Positions 50,901-63,032 of a stretch of 64,000 bases of DNA are shown here, piece after piece. The translations under genes were made by a program, and so were the position numbers. Positions within the stretch are counted from its first letter, which is position 1; each line of letters starts with the position of its first letter. The notes under the pieces are model-generated. The model searched no databases. It saw nothing but the letters and a program-made list of their open reading frames with translations, and had not been told where the DNA came from. This DNA comes from Sphagnum compactum (taxonomy: Eukaryota; Bryophyta; Sphagnopsida; Sphagnales). The stretch is from the NCBI GenBank assembly GCA_965153455.1, contig OZ234496.1:4411207-4475206 (forward strand), read 5' to 3'.

Positions 50901-53290
50901 AAAAAGATGAAAAATATCAATTTGTTGGTACTTTAACACAAATTAATCAATTAAATATGCATATATTCAATTAAAATATTGAAATGATTATTTTTTGAGG
51001 TATGAGTCAAAAAAAATAGTTAATTTGTTAAAAAAGATGAAAAATATCAATTTGTTGGTACTTTAACACAAAATAATCAATTAAATATGCATATATTCAA
51101 TTAAAATACTGAAATGATTATATTTTTGAGGTATGAGTCAAAAAATAATTAATTTGTTAAAACTTATTTTATTTATATTTTGTAAAAGTTTACACTACAA
51201 AAACAACTTGTATTTTGAAATTTTTATTTTGAAATTATTCTTACAATGAGAAATTTGAAAATTAATGCATAATAGTAAAATTTTATTTTTTATTTGATAA
51301 TTTATGTAAAAATAATTCTGAATAAGTTTTTAAATTTTAATATACTAATTCTATGATGAGTTTTCTTTCTATTTTCAATCTACTTGTATCTAACTTTGAT
51401 AAGGGGTAGATGCAAATTACGGTGGCTCAAAAGTGGCAAGAGTCATAGTCTCAAAAGTCCACATTTTAACATTAGAATGGAAAAAATAGTTAAAAAACAA
51501 TTTTGAGTGGGCCTTACATGATAATTAATCAACTAATAAAGTCCATATGAAAGGCTACCATCTAAACAATTCTTTGACATACATGTTAGGGGGGAAAAAA
51601 TATCAATCCAACAAAAAATGACAAAGATAGGGACTTAGAAAAGTAAGGTCCAAATTTGGTCATTCAAAAGTTCATATTTATTTGTTGGTTAAATTTTTTT
51701 GTAAGTTTTTCCATTCATTTTTTTTTTCCCATCATGTATTATATATTGAGTCCTTATAAAAAATATTAAGATGAAATCCTAACAAAAAATGCATTTGACT
51801 ATTAATGCAAAATCTAGAATATAATCCATATGCTCACTTTAAAAGTTCATTACTATATGATTGGTATATGTTTCTTGAATTACATTATGGCATTTGAATA
51901 AAATACACTTTGTAGAAAGTCCAGAAATGGACAAAAAGTGAGCCACCTCAACTTGCAAAATCCCCAAGGTAAATTTGTTGTATATTTTACTACGTTTGCA
52001 CCCATACTCAATTTAAGTTTTCAAAAGCCTAGACTTAAGTGGTTCCTTTTAATTTATTTTTAATGAAAATTAAAAATTGACTGTTATTTCCAAAGTCAAA
52101 TACCTAGCCCCACATTACTCACAACTAACATTAGCAAATTGCTTGGTTTATAATTTTAAACCTAAGGGGTTCAAATTCAAGTTCCTATGACCTAAACCAA
52201 ACCATCACCACTTTTGTGGAAATGACACAAAAACCAAATTATAAAACTAACTTTTTGACTAAAATCTTGAACAAAATTTTACATTTGTTAAAGTAGTTTC
52301 ACCCATACCATCATTTGGGCCTTTAGCATGTTTATTAAATTGGATGAAAGCACACTAAGGTGTAACATTTTTAAGCACATGTGAAAGTCCATAATTGCTT
52401 AAATTAACACTATGAAGGTAATGTGAAGGCAACATACCTTGAATTATACAAGTCATTTTACAAGTTTTCATTCAAAATTTATTATAAAAAAATTTCAACC
52501 CCGGTTTACCTTATGGAGAACTTAAATTTGAAAAAATGAATTTCTAAAATATTACTTTTGTTAAATAAAGGACTTAACAAAAAAAAACCATAATTGAAGG
52601 TATATAAAAACTTTTGGTCATCAAAATCCTTCCAAAATGTCCTCCTTGGTATCAATGTTATCACATCATATTACCATTGAGTCATTTATTCATGCAAAAA
52701 CATTGTATAAAAATGCATGGAATCCATATTCATTGATTATGGATTGTTACAAGTTTTTGGGTATTCCTTTAAAAGTTCATTATGTTATGGCTATTCAAAA
52801 ACTATCCTTGAAATTCATACAATGTGATTATATTATATATAACATTGTAATATTGAATCATTTTTCATCCTAGTCAACTATATTTAATGACATGGCCAAT
52901 TACAAATTTCAAAATCTTGCAAAAATTGCCTTGTAACAACATTTTATAGATAGTGTAATGTGCTTTCACCCAATTTATCATACTAAAGTTATTCATAAAA
53001 TCCTCCTTAGTCCCACACCTATCCTATCCCCTATCTCAATTTCATTTCTTGTTTTTGTTATTCATAAAGCCCCAATATCTAGGGATGAAATTATGAAACT
53101 AAAAATCAAAGATGAAAATAAAAGGTGTTTGACTTTTTTTGGTGGCACGCTTGAAAGACTTCTTTGAAAAATTATGAAGGTTTATTTTTGGGTTTCATTG
53201 CTTTTTATGATAATGATGTTTTTTTAGATTAGATTCAACTTTGTTAAATTATTCAATTCAAACACATGGAAAAGATAGTAGGTTGTAAAC
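47976..53290. other. AT-rich intergenic block between the polyketide synthase genes
   Basis: No gene is recognised. The first 1.3 kb has higher GC content but no identifiable exon. A 130-bp tandem duplication lies at 50,901-51,160. A CACTACAAAAAC word near 51,192 resembles a CACTA end without a partner. Open frames are all under 95 codons and unassignable. Confidence 0.55.
50901..51160. repeat. 130-bp tandem duplication
   Basis: The block beginning AAAAAGATGAAAAATATCAA at 50,901 is repeated from 51,031 with only a few differences, through GAGGTATGAGTCAAAAAA and TTAATTTGTTAA. The near-identity shows a recent event in otherwise worn sequence. Confidence 0.9.
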
Positions 53291-54836
53291 CTTTTCAAAC
53301 TTTTGCCTTGTGTCTAAGAATTCCTTATCAAACATTGTGTACTTTAAGGATCTCCTTGTCCAACTGTTGGTACATCTTCAATTCTTCCTTCTTTTCATTG
53401 AGCTCCTTCAATCTCTTTTGTATATATTGGACCACCTTAATGTTTTCTTCTATTTTCTATCACCTATAATTGTAGCGACATCAACAAGTTACACAACTTG
53501 ATAACAAAATCCCAACAAGAGCTAAAATCAAGGGGGCGACAATTCAATTAGGCTTTTAAGAGCAATATTGAATGAAACTTGATTGAAATAATAATGTGGA
53601 TCAAAATTTGAAAAACTTAGGTTTTATATTTTTTAGCTTGCTTATGTTTACCATGAGTTTTAAACTCTTCTTCTTGTACCCATCATAAACATGAGTATCA
53701 CCAATTGCCTTGAGCAAATCAAGCCATTTATGATCCTTCATCAATGTCAATGAAAAAAATCTACAATCATCAACCACAAGAAGTATCAAAATCTATGTAT
53801 GTCAACATCATCTTGTCTCTACAAGGAATAAGATGCAACTAACAATGGCTACTTGAAAGTTTAACAAAAAATTTATAAATATCCATTATTTGTGTGCAAG
53901 GGAAAAAGATGTGGTGCAAGTGATGAAAGAACAAACCTTCTCTTGCTGCACAATGTAATAAGGATTTGCGCAAGAAAACCCTCCACTCCCCAACAAATTC
54001 ATCATTTCTATCTGCTTGCACCATGACACAATTACCCAACTTTAAAGATATCCGAAGCATCATAGACACAACATTTATGTACAAAGAAGTTGTGATTGCA
54101 AAATTCAAAAAACATGAATTTGTGCACTTGTGCAATAAATAGAATTGTTATCTAGAAAAAATACAGAGATCTTGAAACAAGGTTTCCCCATCAAGTTGCC
54201 ATTCAAAAGTCCAATCCTTGGAACTTTACAATTTGCTAAGATTTATGTCAAGTGAAACATAAATCATCCTTCTTTGTGCCAATTATCCATTGTAGTTGTA
54301 CTTCCTTTCTATCAACTTGACTCACAATTTTCCACCAATTTAATTTCTAGCAAATGATTATAAGGTTCATTTTAGCAAAAAAGGACATTTTACAAAATTA
54401 ATTTTACCTTGTAACTTGCTCATCAACCCCTTAGGATGATTTGTCATCGTCATTATAGTAGGCAATTGAGTGGTTTTGAGTTTAATCTATGGTTTCATTA
54501 AATGTTTGTAAAAGGATGGAATGGCTTGTAAGAATAATTCACAGGAATTTGATTATCACTACTATCAAACATAATTTCCACATGTGCAAAGAAAATTCGA
54601 TGTCCTCCCCCCCCCTTATCAAAGAAATGGTAGTATATATGAAACATATTGGACCATTTAATGCCTTCTAAGAAAATTGAGTGAATTAAAAAAGATGCAT
54701 AGTGTTGAATAGCAACAAGAAAGTAAGAGGCAACAAAAGCTAGTGTATTTATGTGAAGCAATGTTTGTCTATCTTCAACTCATAAGTTATGTAATAGATC
54801 ACTCAGAATAGACTGGATAACTGCATTGCAAAATCC
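53291..54836 (-). pseudogene. SMC3: SMC3 cohesin subunit pseudogene fragment with introns
   Basis: SMC3 is a cohesin core ATPase. Six minus-strand pieces follow the order of its N-terminal region: (a) 54836-54753, ILSDLLHNL-stop-VEDRQTLLH; (b) about 54620-54538, GGGGHRIFFAHVEIMFDSSD; (c) about 54290-54240, IGTKKDD; (d) 54005-53937, NLLGSGGFSCANPYYIVQQ; (e) about 53756-53652, SLTLMKDHKWLDLLKAIGD to KKSLKLM; (f) 53463-53291, VIENRRKH, RLKELNEKKEELKMYQQLDK and RRSLKYTMFDKEFLDTRQKF. Splice-like borders survive (GTTTGT after d, GTAAAC after e, AATTATAG before f), and the gaps of about 130-250 bp look like introns. It is therefore a genomic duplicate, not a retrocopy. Two frameshifts in f, a stop in a, missing Walker A exon(s) upstream and missing downstream exons make it non-functional. 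I recognise the family from memory of SMC3 sequences. Confidence 0.85.
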
Positions 54837-54840
54837 ACAC

Positions 54841-55940
54841 AATTTATCGGTAGAAAAGAACTGGACATGTTATAGAGATACCACAAGATGGAAGGAAGAG
54901 AGAATGAAGCTTCTTGTAAGAAGAAGAAGAATAATAAATTTTGCCAATAATGCGTGAGCCAATGAAACCGAAAAATCCAACAACTCCAATCTCTTTCCTT
55001 GAGCTATATTACTCTCTTATTTTTCTACACTTTCACACACCTCTTTAATTGCAAAGAAGAAAGTTTGCACAAAAGAAAATTTGTGTAGAAGGAAGTGTGT
55101 TGGCCCTCCAGGGTGAAACCACAAAAAAATGAAAATAAGGGATGAAACTAGTCTTTGCACCAATTTTGGATGCAAAAACTAGTTTGGCCCCATGTTATTT
55201 GCATTTGTAAGGTTTTTGCATTCAATTGTGGGTTTGATCCCTTGTTTAGCTTAAATTGGTTGTTCTTATCCTCTAAGTGGGGGACTTTACACATAAATAC
55301 TTTATGTATTAATTCTTTCCCAATCCCCACTAATAAACATTGATAAATGGAACAATATAAGATGAGAGACAATTTTAATGCAATCACATGGGTCAATTAT
55401 TATAACCAATAAATCAAGATCAATCATTTCTTCAATCTTAATAAAATTTGTCTAATGAATAAGGAATCAGGAATAAATTTTTATTTAGAATTACAAAAAT
55501 TGTGTGAAAATCAGAAAAACATGGTTTTAAAAATTGGAGGACCAAGTTCAAACCTACCCCAAAAAAACGAAAAAAGGTGTCACAAGTTAAAACCACAACC
55601 AAAGGTTTTCTTCAAAAGGAAGAACTTATGGGCCAACAATGGTAATTACCCATGATCCAGACCATTTGGCCTAGTGCAATATTGTTCATTTAACCTAATT
55701 ACCAAACAAAGTCATTAACCTGAATTTGCATGTGGCTTGTGACATTCCGAGTGTGATAAGGCAACACGATGTGTCAAGGACATGATTTGGAAATGGAAGG
55801 CTGAATTGGACAAAAATTGAGCATGACAACATTCATAGCAACTCTTGGGTGAGCCAAAGTTTTTGGATGGACCCAATGGCGCTTGTACCCGACACATGCC
55901 ATAACATAACTGTTTTATTGATTTGCACAACAGGCAAGCA
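54841..55940. other. Intergenic sequence upstream of the SMC3 relic
   Basis: I looked for the first SMC3 exons with the Walker A motif on the minus strand and did not find a convincing match. No other gene is recognised. Confidence 0.5.
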
Positions 55941-55950
55941 GATTTTGTGT

Positions 55951-56060
55951 AAGGTAAGGCCCTAGGGTAAGAGCATTCCTAAAAGAAGGGTTTTGTCAAG
56001 GGGCAAGTTGAACACGGCCCTTATTTCAGGAATGCCCTCACTCATCACGGTCCTTACCTA
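55951..56060. mobile_element. Fold-back MITE-like element, about 110 bp
   Basis: The outer ends GGTAAGGCCC (55953-55962) and GGTCCTTACC (56049-56058), and the inner arms GAGCATTCCTAAAAGAAGGG (55971-55990) and CCCTTATTTCAGGAATGCCC (starting 56018), pair with a few mismatches. The result is a long imperfect hairpin typical of small non-autonomous DNA elements. No clear target-site duplication was found. Confidence 0.5.
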
Positions 56061-56960
56061 AGGAAAAGCCTCTGTGAATTGACCATATGGAAAAAACGAA
56101 ATGAGCCTCTTTAAAATGAAATATGCCTTTGCCTTTCAAGGAGACAATTATTATCATTGATGATATACCCTGCCTTATAACTACAAAATCAAAGCAAGGG
56201 CTTTACAAACAATGGTTGGGTCAGGTAGACCCAAGAAGACCTGTCCATTATGCCTAAAAGGAGGCAGAAAAGGCCAATTGATTTAGTATGGTTTGTTGGA
56301 TTATGGTTTGATATTATTTTTGAAAATCATGAGAAAAAGAGCATGTTTCCTACTAGGAAAGAGCCATTGAAAACCATGTTTTCCTTCCTATTAGGAAAGA
56401 GCATTGAAAACTATCAATTGGCTTCTTCAGACCACAACATATTGGGTCTCTTTTGGCTTTCATTTGTTTCAAAACATTGCTCCACTACCCCCCCCCATAA
56501 AGACTTGTACCACTGGAGACTTTGAACCCACTTGGACTAGACCGGTAGTTCTAGGATACATAGTATATATATATATAGAAACTTGAAAAGCTGGAGGTAT
56601 CCCCCACATGTTCTGCATTTCCTTATATAGCGAATGTAAAAAAGAAAAAAAATTGTATAAGAATTTCCTCATCAATTTTTAGGGTTTAACCCTAAACCAT
56701 ATACCCTAACTTGAGCACTCACAAGTTCAGTATTCTCACTGCTGATTAATCCATTTATAGGAAAATGTTAAATTTGCTTGACAAAGGTCTATGTATTTCC
56801 GAAAACAATCGACCTGGCATTCTTGTGGAACAGAGAAATGGAAACATTTTTCAAAACGATCCATGACATTGTGGAAGTTTTTTTCATTAATTAATTAGCA
56901 TTGCCGAGGACAAGACAGATGCACTCCTAAAGGAAGCATACAATTATTCATATTTTACAT
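56061..56960. other. Intergenic sequence 3' of polyketide synthase copy B
   Basis: No gene is recognised. A short duplication of TAGGAAAGAGC-ATTGAAAAC words occurs at 56,350-56,412. AGGGTTTAACCCTAAACC near 56,681 is a small palindromic telobox-like motif. Confidence 0.5.
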
Positions 56961-56966
56961 TTTATT
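56961..56966 (-). terminator. Possible poly(A) signal of polyketide synthase copy B
   Basis: AATAAA on the minus strand lies 24 bases after the stop codon of copy B. That is close to the stop, so a later signal may be the one used. Plant poly(A) signals are loose and this call is tentative. Confidence 0.35.
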
Positions 56967-56989
56967 TTTTCAAGTAAAGCAAATTGTCT

Positions 56990-58447
56990 CTATTCTTGCG
57001 CATGGATTGGAACGCTTCGGAGAAGAGTGAGTTCCATGTTGAACCCTGGGCCCAAACCCAGCAAGAATCCAAACTCGCTTCCCATTCCCGTACTGGACGC
57101 GCCCAAGCGAATGGAGCGTTGCCGCATCTCGTCCAACACGAACAAGCAAGTGGGGCTAGACATGTTGCCGAAATTCTCCAGTATGTCCCAACTCGGCTGC
57201 AGCTTCTCCTTCTCCACGCCCATCGTCTCTGCGACCACTTCCAGAATCTTGTACGCTCCCGGATGCACTACCCAAAACATGTCTCTGTTATCCGGGTTCC
57301 CCACTAGCTTCTTGCCTTCGGATGTGAGCTCTCCCAAGTGCTTAGCGATCAGAATGGGCACTGTGTCTTTCTCCAGTTGCTGGAACAAACCCGCCTCCGT
57401 GATCCTTCCTTTAAGCGCGTGCTCGCTGTCTGGGACTGCCATCTGCGTGGACCAGTACATCTCGTAGATGGGTCGTTCCACTTCTGGTAGTGGGTCGGCG
57501 CCTATGACGAGAGCAGCTGCTCCGTCTCCCAATGTCACGTGTGAGAGAAAGCCGTCCACCTTGTAGAGTGTGTCTTGGTTCGGGGCGCGGAAGTTCATGA
57601 CCGTGTTAGCTTCTGCGACCACGACGAGTACGCGAGCACCCTTGGCGCTCTCGGCGAGATTCCTGGCGATCCGCAGGACGGCGCCTCCTCCCCAGCAGCC
57701 TGTCTGGTACAAGCATACTCTTTGTACAGTCGGGTGCAGGCCCAGCATCCTGGCGATCTTGAGGTCGGCTCCAGGGATGGAAGTATTAGTGGTCGTTGCG
57801 AAGACCATATGTGTGATCTCGTTGCGGGACTGTCCCCACTCCTGGATGGCCTTGACTGCAGCCTCGTAGCCGATCTCGGGAACAACTTTGTTCACAATCT
57901 CATTGCGTGTCGTCAAACTGTCGTCCCAGTAAGTGAGAAGCTCCGGATGAGCCTTGAAGAGTTCTGGAGTTAGAAAGGTGTGGCGTTTCTTGATGCATGA
58001 ATTATCACCTGAAAGGAAGGAATCAAGGAACATCACCCAATTCAGAAACTGAAATTGGACATCACAGATTTTGCAGGTTGGCAGGAGCCTCGACTGATCA
58101 AGCGCGCGCATTCTACCTGCTAATTCTATAAGAACCAGTCAAGAACTTCTAAAGATCTTATTTCTTGGGAAGTCTTGTATTCGCCTCACATATTTGTTTT
58201 TGAGTATACACTTACACATGCGTTTGAACTTGGCCTTGAGCACGACATCGTCACCAACATTGCAAAGCTCGAACAACTTGTCATGGTAGGTATCCTGCTG
58301 GATGACGGTGGGAGGGTACGCGGTAGCTATAGCCAAGACGCATGCAGGTCCTTCTGGACGTGGCAACAGTCGACCAATTGGTTGCTGCTGCACTGAAGCA
58401 CCTCGCTGCTCATAAATCCCATTGTTGTCAGAAGATGGCGGCGCCAT
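56990..58447 (-). CDS. Type III polyketide synthase, copy B (2 exons, 416 aa)
   Basis: Tandem paralogue of the gene at 46,008-47,458, on the same strand and about 9.5 kb away. Exons are 58447-58216 and 58008-56990. The 207-bp intron (GTAAGT...CAG) splits the same Cys codon. The catalytic triad is C182, H326 and N359, in contexts YQTGCWGGG, VVHPGAY and FGNMSS. As in copy A, the two gatekeeper phenylalanines are replaced (L237 and Q287 here) and about four residues are inserted before the LGDGAAA strand. The proteins differ mainly at the N-terminus, in a patch at residues 124-141 (GYEAAVKAIQEWGQSRNE here), and at the C-terminus (VPIHAQE against VPL). The rest is nearly identical. Substrate and product cannot be read from sequence. 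Confidence 0.93.
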
Positions 58448-58479
58448 TGTATATAGATCTGCAAACCCAAAAAACGAAA

Positions 58480-58830
58480 CTCTTCACAAAAGTCCCAAAA
58501 AATCCACAACAAGCTCTTCCGAACTTGAGAAACCTGGATGCAGTGCAATGTTATAAATTTAGATGATCAGACAAATTGAGCAAATGTAGCTTGCAGATCT
58601 TATACAAATCTTCACAAGTCTAACTGGTGATCAATTGTGAAGCTTGAAGAAACATTGCAGGCAATGGGTATGCTTATATTGGGTATGCAAAGGAAGAAGA
58701 TCATCAGTCACTGTTGTAGGTCACAAGACTTGCTCAAGATTCGGCAAGTCAGTGAAGGGCTGACCCTTTTTTCCCAGCTTGTACTTCGAGACTGACTCTT
58801 AGCTGACTGACTTCCCGCCGGGTCAGTCTC
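58480..58830 (-). promoter_or_regulatory. Promoter and 5' leader of polyketide synthase copy B
   Basis: A TATA-like TATAAG (minus) lies at 58673-58678, in the same CAATGGGTATGCTTATATT context as copy A, about 225 bp before the ATG. Upstream, CTGACT/GTCAG words recur at 58,747, 58,760, 58,790-58,812 and 58,821, as they do upstream of copy A. The rest of the leader has diverged, so these shared words stand out. TGAC-core binding factors such as WRKY proteins are a possible reader (inference). Confidence 0.55.
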
Positions 58831-60400
58831 TCTCTCCTAGACCTTGAGCTGACTTCCTGGGTTTTGCAAGTCCTCTCTGTTTCTTCTCGGAAGGAAACTG
58901 TAACCCTAAATTGTGCGCCACAAGAATAAGTGGTTTTTTTTTTTTTTTTGGTAGATTTTGTGTTGTAGCCAAAAGTGGCGATGATCCACATGAAGGTTTA
59001 GCAAAATAAATATGAAAGTAAAATTCTCAAAATATCCTTCTATAATTTCTGGCTACTTGAACAATGTTTAGAAATATGAAAAAAAATCTTAAATTTAGGT
59101 TGAATTATGGCTATTGAAAATCTCGAAAAGCAAATGATTTTAGCACGTTTACTTTTCAATTTAGCTTTTTGGCTAAAAAGCCAGCGAACAAAAGGTGCCA
59201 GTCAGTCGACCCAGTGTCATTACCTAGTCTTATTACTAGTGAGTCGGTCACATGACCAGTGTGGGGACGCCTCTTAGGGACGGCGTCAAACCCCTCCGGG
59301 TATCAGAGCGGTTCTTAAGGCTGGCAGCTGCGGTTCTCCCAAAAAGTCTTTGGAGTTTTTTTTATTGTTTTTTTGGTCCAATTTTTTGGTATAAGTAGCA
59401 TCAATTGGTTAGCATCCCCTTAAGAATGTCCAATTTTTTTTTAAATAGTCGAATTTTACACTAAAAAACGAAAATTTTCAATTTTTTTAAACAAAGTGGC
59501 GAAAGTTGATTCCAAAAAAAATCAAAGATGGTTTTACTGGCGAATTTTCGCCAAATTTTAACCTGAAAAATATGATTTCAATTTTTGACCTGTAAAAAGG
59601 ATTTTTCCATGAAAACAATGGCCATTTTGAAGAAACAACCATTCCAAGTCGCCAGAATTTAATGATAAGTTCCATTTAGGTTGCTAGGAATATAGAAGGA
59701 GCCTTTTTTATATAAAAAAAGTTTTCACATATGGTGGTGTAACCAAATTTGGCTAAATCTTTTTATGGGTAAAAATAAAACTGGCGAGAAAACACTAGTT
59801 GAATGGGGTAAATTTCTCTCAAAAAATAATGTAAGGAAATTTTTTAACAATTATTCCTTGACATCTGCAAAAGAATATTCCTTTCTTTGGAGTTTGTCTC
59901 CAAGTGACAAAAAATTTGTCACAAAAAATAAAGAAGGTTACAAAGCCGAAGGCCCTTTTATCCATGGCTCAAAATTGAAACTCTTACATAGTATGTATGC
60001 AAAGACAAAGTGTACAAGTAATGTGCAAGAACCTCATCTGCAAATAGCCATTACACATTAAACTCTTACTTCATAACCCACAATAACTATGAAAACAAAT
60101 TCAGACCATCAAATCCAGGAATCCCATTGGCCTGAAAAAAAAAATCTTCAAGCTTATACACAAGCTTATTCAGCTAAACATTAAAGACGATGGTCCCTTT
60201 CTACCATTTCCATTGGACTTTTAAAATTCTCACAAACCTAAGAAACCCTTTTACACATTTAACAGAGGACTCTCATCCAACAAGGAGTCAGCACCCACCC
60301 ATAAGCACAAACCCACAAATGGGGGCATCAAAAGATCAACCTAAGTCTTACACCCCTCACCCGTGGCGTGGAGCATATGCAATTCTTGTGTCTTCTACAT
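58831..60400. other. Intergenic block with repeat fragments
   Basis: No gene is recognised. Several GGCGA/TGGCTA words and CCAAATTTGGCTAAA near 59,740 relate it loosely to dispersed repeat family B. T- and A-runs are frequent. Confidence 0.5.
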
Positions 60401-62100
60401 TAGCACCAGCTTGAGATTATTGGGTTCGTGTCTTTTGAGTGATTGCCATTTTTTCTTGACTTTGATTTCACTGACGTGTGAGTGAGAGGCAAAGAATGGT
60501 GCCAAAATAAACCCTGGCAACAGAATATTTTGCAGGAGAACCTCATGCTTATTACTGTGTATAGTGTTTTCTCTAGTGAAGAGTTTTCTCTCTTGGACTT
60601 TCACAGGTTCCTCAAACACCAAGTGATTGGCGTTTCTGTGTATGCACAAATAGTCCAATCTCATGCAATTGATAGTGGTTCTGATGATGATGCAGGGATC
60701 AAAGAAGACTTTCTGCAGAGAAAGAAAGCATCTGGATTTTATGTTTTCCTCTCCTCCAGAGATGAAAACTGGTGGGGACTCAATGATCCAGTGTGTTTTT
60801 TAATGTGGATTTGCCATTTTGCAAAACTGAAAAGGGGCCTGAGTAAAAGGCCCTTGATAATTTTTTGTCAATCAATTATTATTTTAATGCCAAAATCCAA
60901 CAACCAAGAAGAGAGGGAGGCCAGCTCTACCATGGACCTTCGGGGTCTGTTGCTGCATGGTGAGTATCCTATATTTGCCATCCATTGTTAGGCTAGGGAC
61001 CTCTGTCACCATTACATATTGCACTCTGTCATAGCCATTGCCGAAATCCATTTGTGTATACCATAATACAAGGCCAGCTTCAACACACAACTGTCGAATA
61101 AATAATTACATTTGAAGATTCAATGTCAAAAAGTATAATCTTCTTGAATGTTCTAAAAGATTTTTTATTTTCCTTCACAAAATTTTGTTCTGTGAAAACA
61201 AAGTTTTATTTCAAATCTTCAGCATTTCAAATTTTCAGATGAACATTGCAGTGGGAGCAACTATGGTTCACCCAGTGGAGCTTGGAACCCAACCACCTCC
61301 ATGGTCTAACCTGCTGGAAGGTGGTGTCCAGAAGGAGCTCTTATTGTAGAGATTGGCATCCAAATTCTACAACATACAAGCCAACAAATCAAAACTTGTC
61401 TCATCCTCCATGCCCTCTATGTCAACACAAGAAAGCCAACATGCTGTTGAAGCATGAGAAGATTGTTATCACTGAGTCTCACCACATATGTCCAAATTAC
61501 CTCTGTGATGACCAATGGATGAAGGTGGAAGTTGCATTGAAGGATTTGATATCATCATACTATGCCAAGAGGAACAATGTCAATACATCAGCATTCATGC
61601 AGTCAGAAATATAAGGCATAATTCTAGGGGTTGAGAATACTCCTCCATCACAGCAGTGTCAGCAAAAAACTGCAAAAATTGAGAAGCAAGTCATCATAGC
61701 TCTTTTCTCTAGTGCAACTATTCTATCCGCCTGATTCTTTGCTATATGCATTTCCTCTGATGCGTGACTTGGACTTGCAGCTTGTCATAATATTGCAAGA
61801 GATCTGACTGGCAATTTTGTTTCAATGCAGGCTAAAGAGGCTAGCTGGTTGACTGCAGTCCAGGGTTTAGGGTTTAAGGGTTTATGGTCTAAGACAACAA
61901 ACGTGCATGGGGATGAGTTAATTGTCACAACAACCAGCCCATACAAACAAGCTGCATTCCAAAAGAAAACACCAGGGCTGCAGTTCTATTGTTTGCTTTT
62001 GGAGCTCAGAATTTAAGGTATGAGCTGAGACTGATTTTGATTCTTGCATTTCTTTTCAGGCTCCTCCTTCATATTACAGATTGCTGATTTCTCATGAAAA
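60401..62100 (+). other. Exon-like fragments of an unrecognised gene (tentative)
   Basis: GC content rises here and several plus-strand pieces have splice-like borders. One segment ends at a donor near 60,960 (TGCATG/GTGAGT) and can read KKRGRPAL, an AT-hook-like motif. A 122-codon frame at 61,246-61,614 contains CPLCQHKKAN and HHICPNYLCD, a cysteine/histidine spacing that could bind zinc. A CAATGCAG acceptor lies near 61,830. The pieces do not join into one frame by eye, and a minus-strand reading at 60,884-61,090 is equally open. I do not know the product; it may be a decayed or non-coding locus. Confidence 0.25.
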
Positions 62101-62938
62101 TTTGATTGTATTCCATGGCACATTTCTGCAATTCTATCTCGTAAGATGATCTTGTTTTCATATATAGAGTATTATTGGCAAAAGAACTTCTGGTTTCTTG
62201 ATGGATCAGGTGTCAGTTTGTGAGGTTAACCTGCGAATTGTGCATTGATGAACAAAGGTGCAGATCCTCACAATGTCTTCACTTCATGAGGTCTTCCAGA
62301 GCATGACCCCATAACAGCTTTACCTGGACAAGGTTATGTACTGCAGCCAATGCACAACAAGTGTGTAAGAACAACTGATCCAATTTCACACAAAAAGATT
62401 CAAAGGAGAAGAAATCCACACAACCTCCCAACAAATAACAGCACAGACACACATCCATATTCTTATGGGTATCTGGGTGCCTAGCTTGCAACACTTCCCT
62501 GATCTCAGGTACAATCTACTTGCTCTGACTCATGGAGCCTTTTGTCAGACAAATTCCAGTTCAAAATGCCTCATTACACCTAATCCAGAGCCCACACCCA
62601 TTCCCACCTCTATCAAAAAATTCTATTGGAGTTGTTGACCTTTCAAACAGTACCTGTGGAGGATGTGAAACCCCATGGAAACTTGGAACATGAAATTGAC
62701 AAAAGCCCCTTGAAGCTCAACAAACTTTGTGAAAATGCTGAGAGTTCACCTCACATCAAAAAAGAGAACAAGAAGTAGGATGGAGCTTACCAGATGTAAA
62801 AGAGATCATTATTCAGTGAACTTTGGTTCTGCATTCAATGCATGGACAATTTAGGATGATGAGACTGTCAGCAACAAATTGATGCTAAGATGAATTCCAT
62901 ACAGAGAACAAAATTCTCACACAAATCCAGAGCTTTAC

Positions 62939-63032
62939 CTGAGAAAGGGTCTGCTGATAGGTGGTAGGTAAGGCCTGCGGACAGGGGCATTACCAGAATA
63001 GCCAATGGCAGCGCCAAATTCTTGTAATGTGC
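62939..63032 (-). other. Possible exon of an unrecognised minus-strand gene
   Basis: A 94-base minus-strand segment lies between an acceptor (CTTGGACAG) and a donor (CTCAG/GTAAAG) and is open in a frame reading TLQEFGAAIGYSGNAPVRRP. A second GTAAAG donor or splice region is near 62,320. I recognise no family and cannot connect further exons, so this is only a lead. Confidence 0.25.

Noticed and set aside
54841-55020. Walker A exon of SMC3 upstream of the pseudogene
   Set aside because: A GTTGTTGGA...GGC pattern near 54,940-54,990 (minus) is suggestive, but spacing and residues do not fit VVGANGSGKT; not enough to call.
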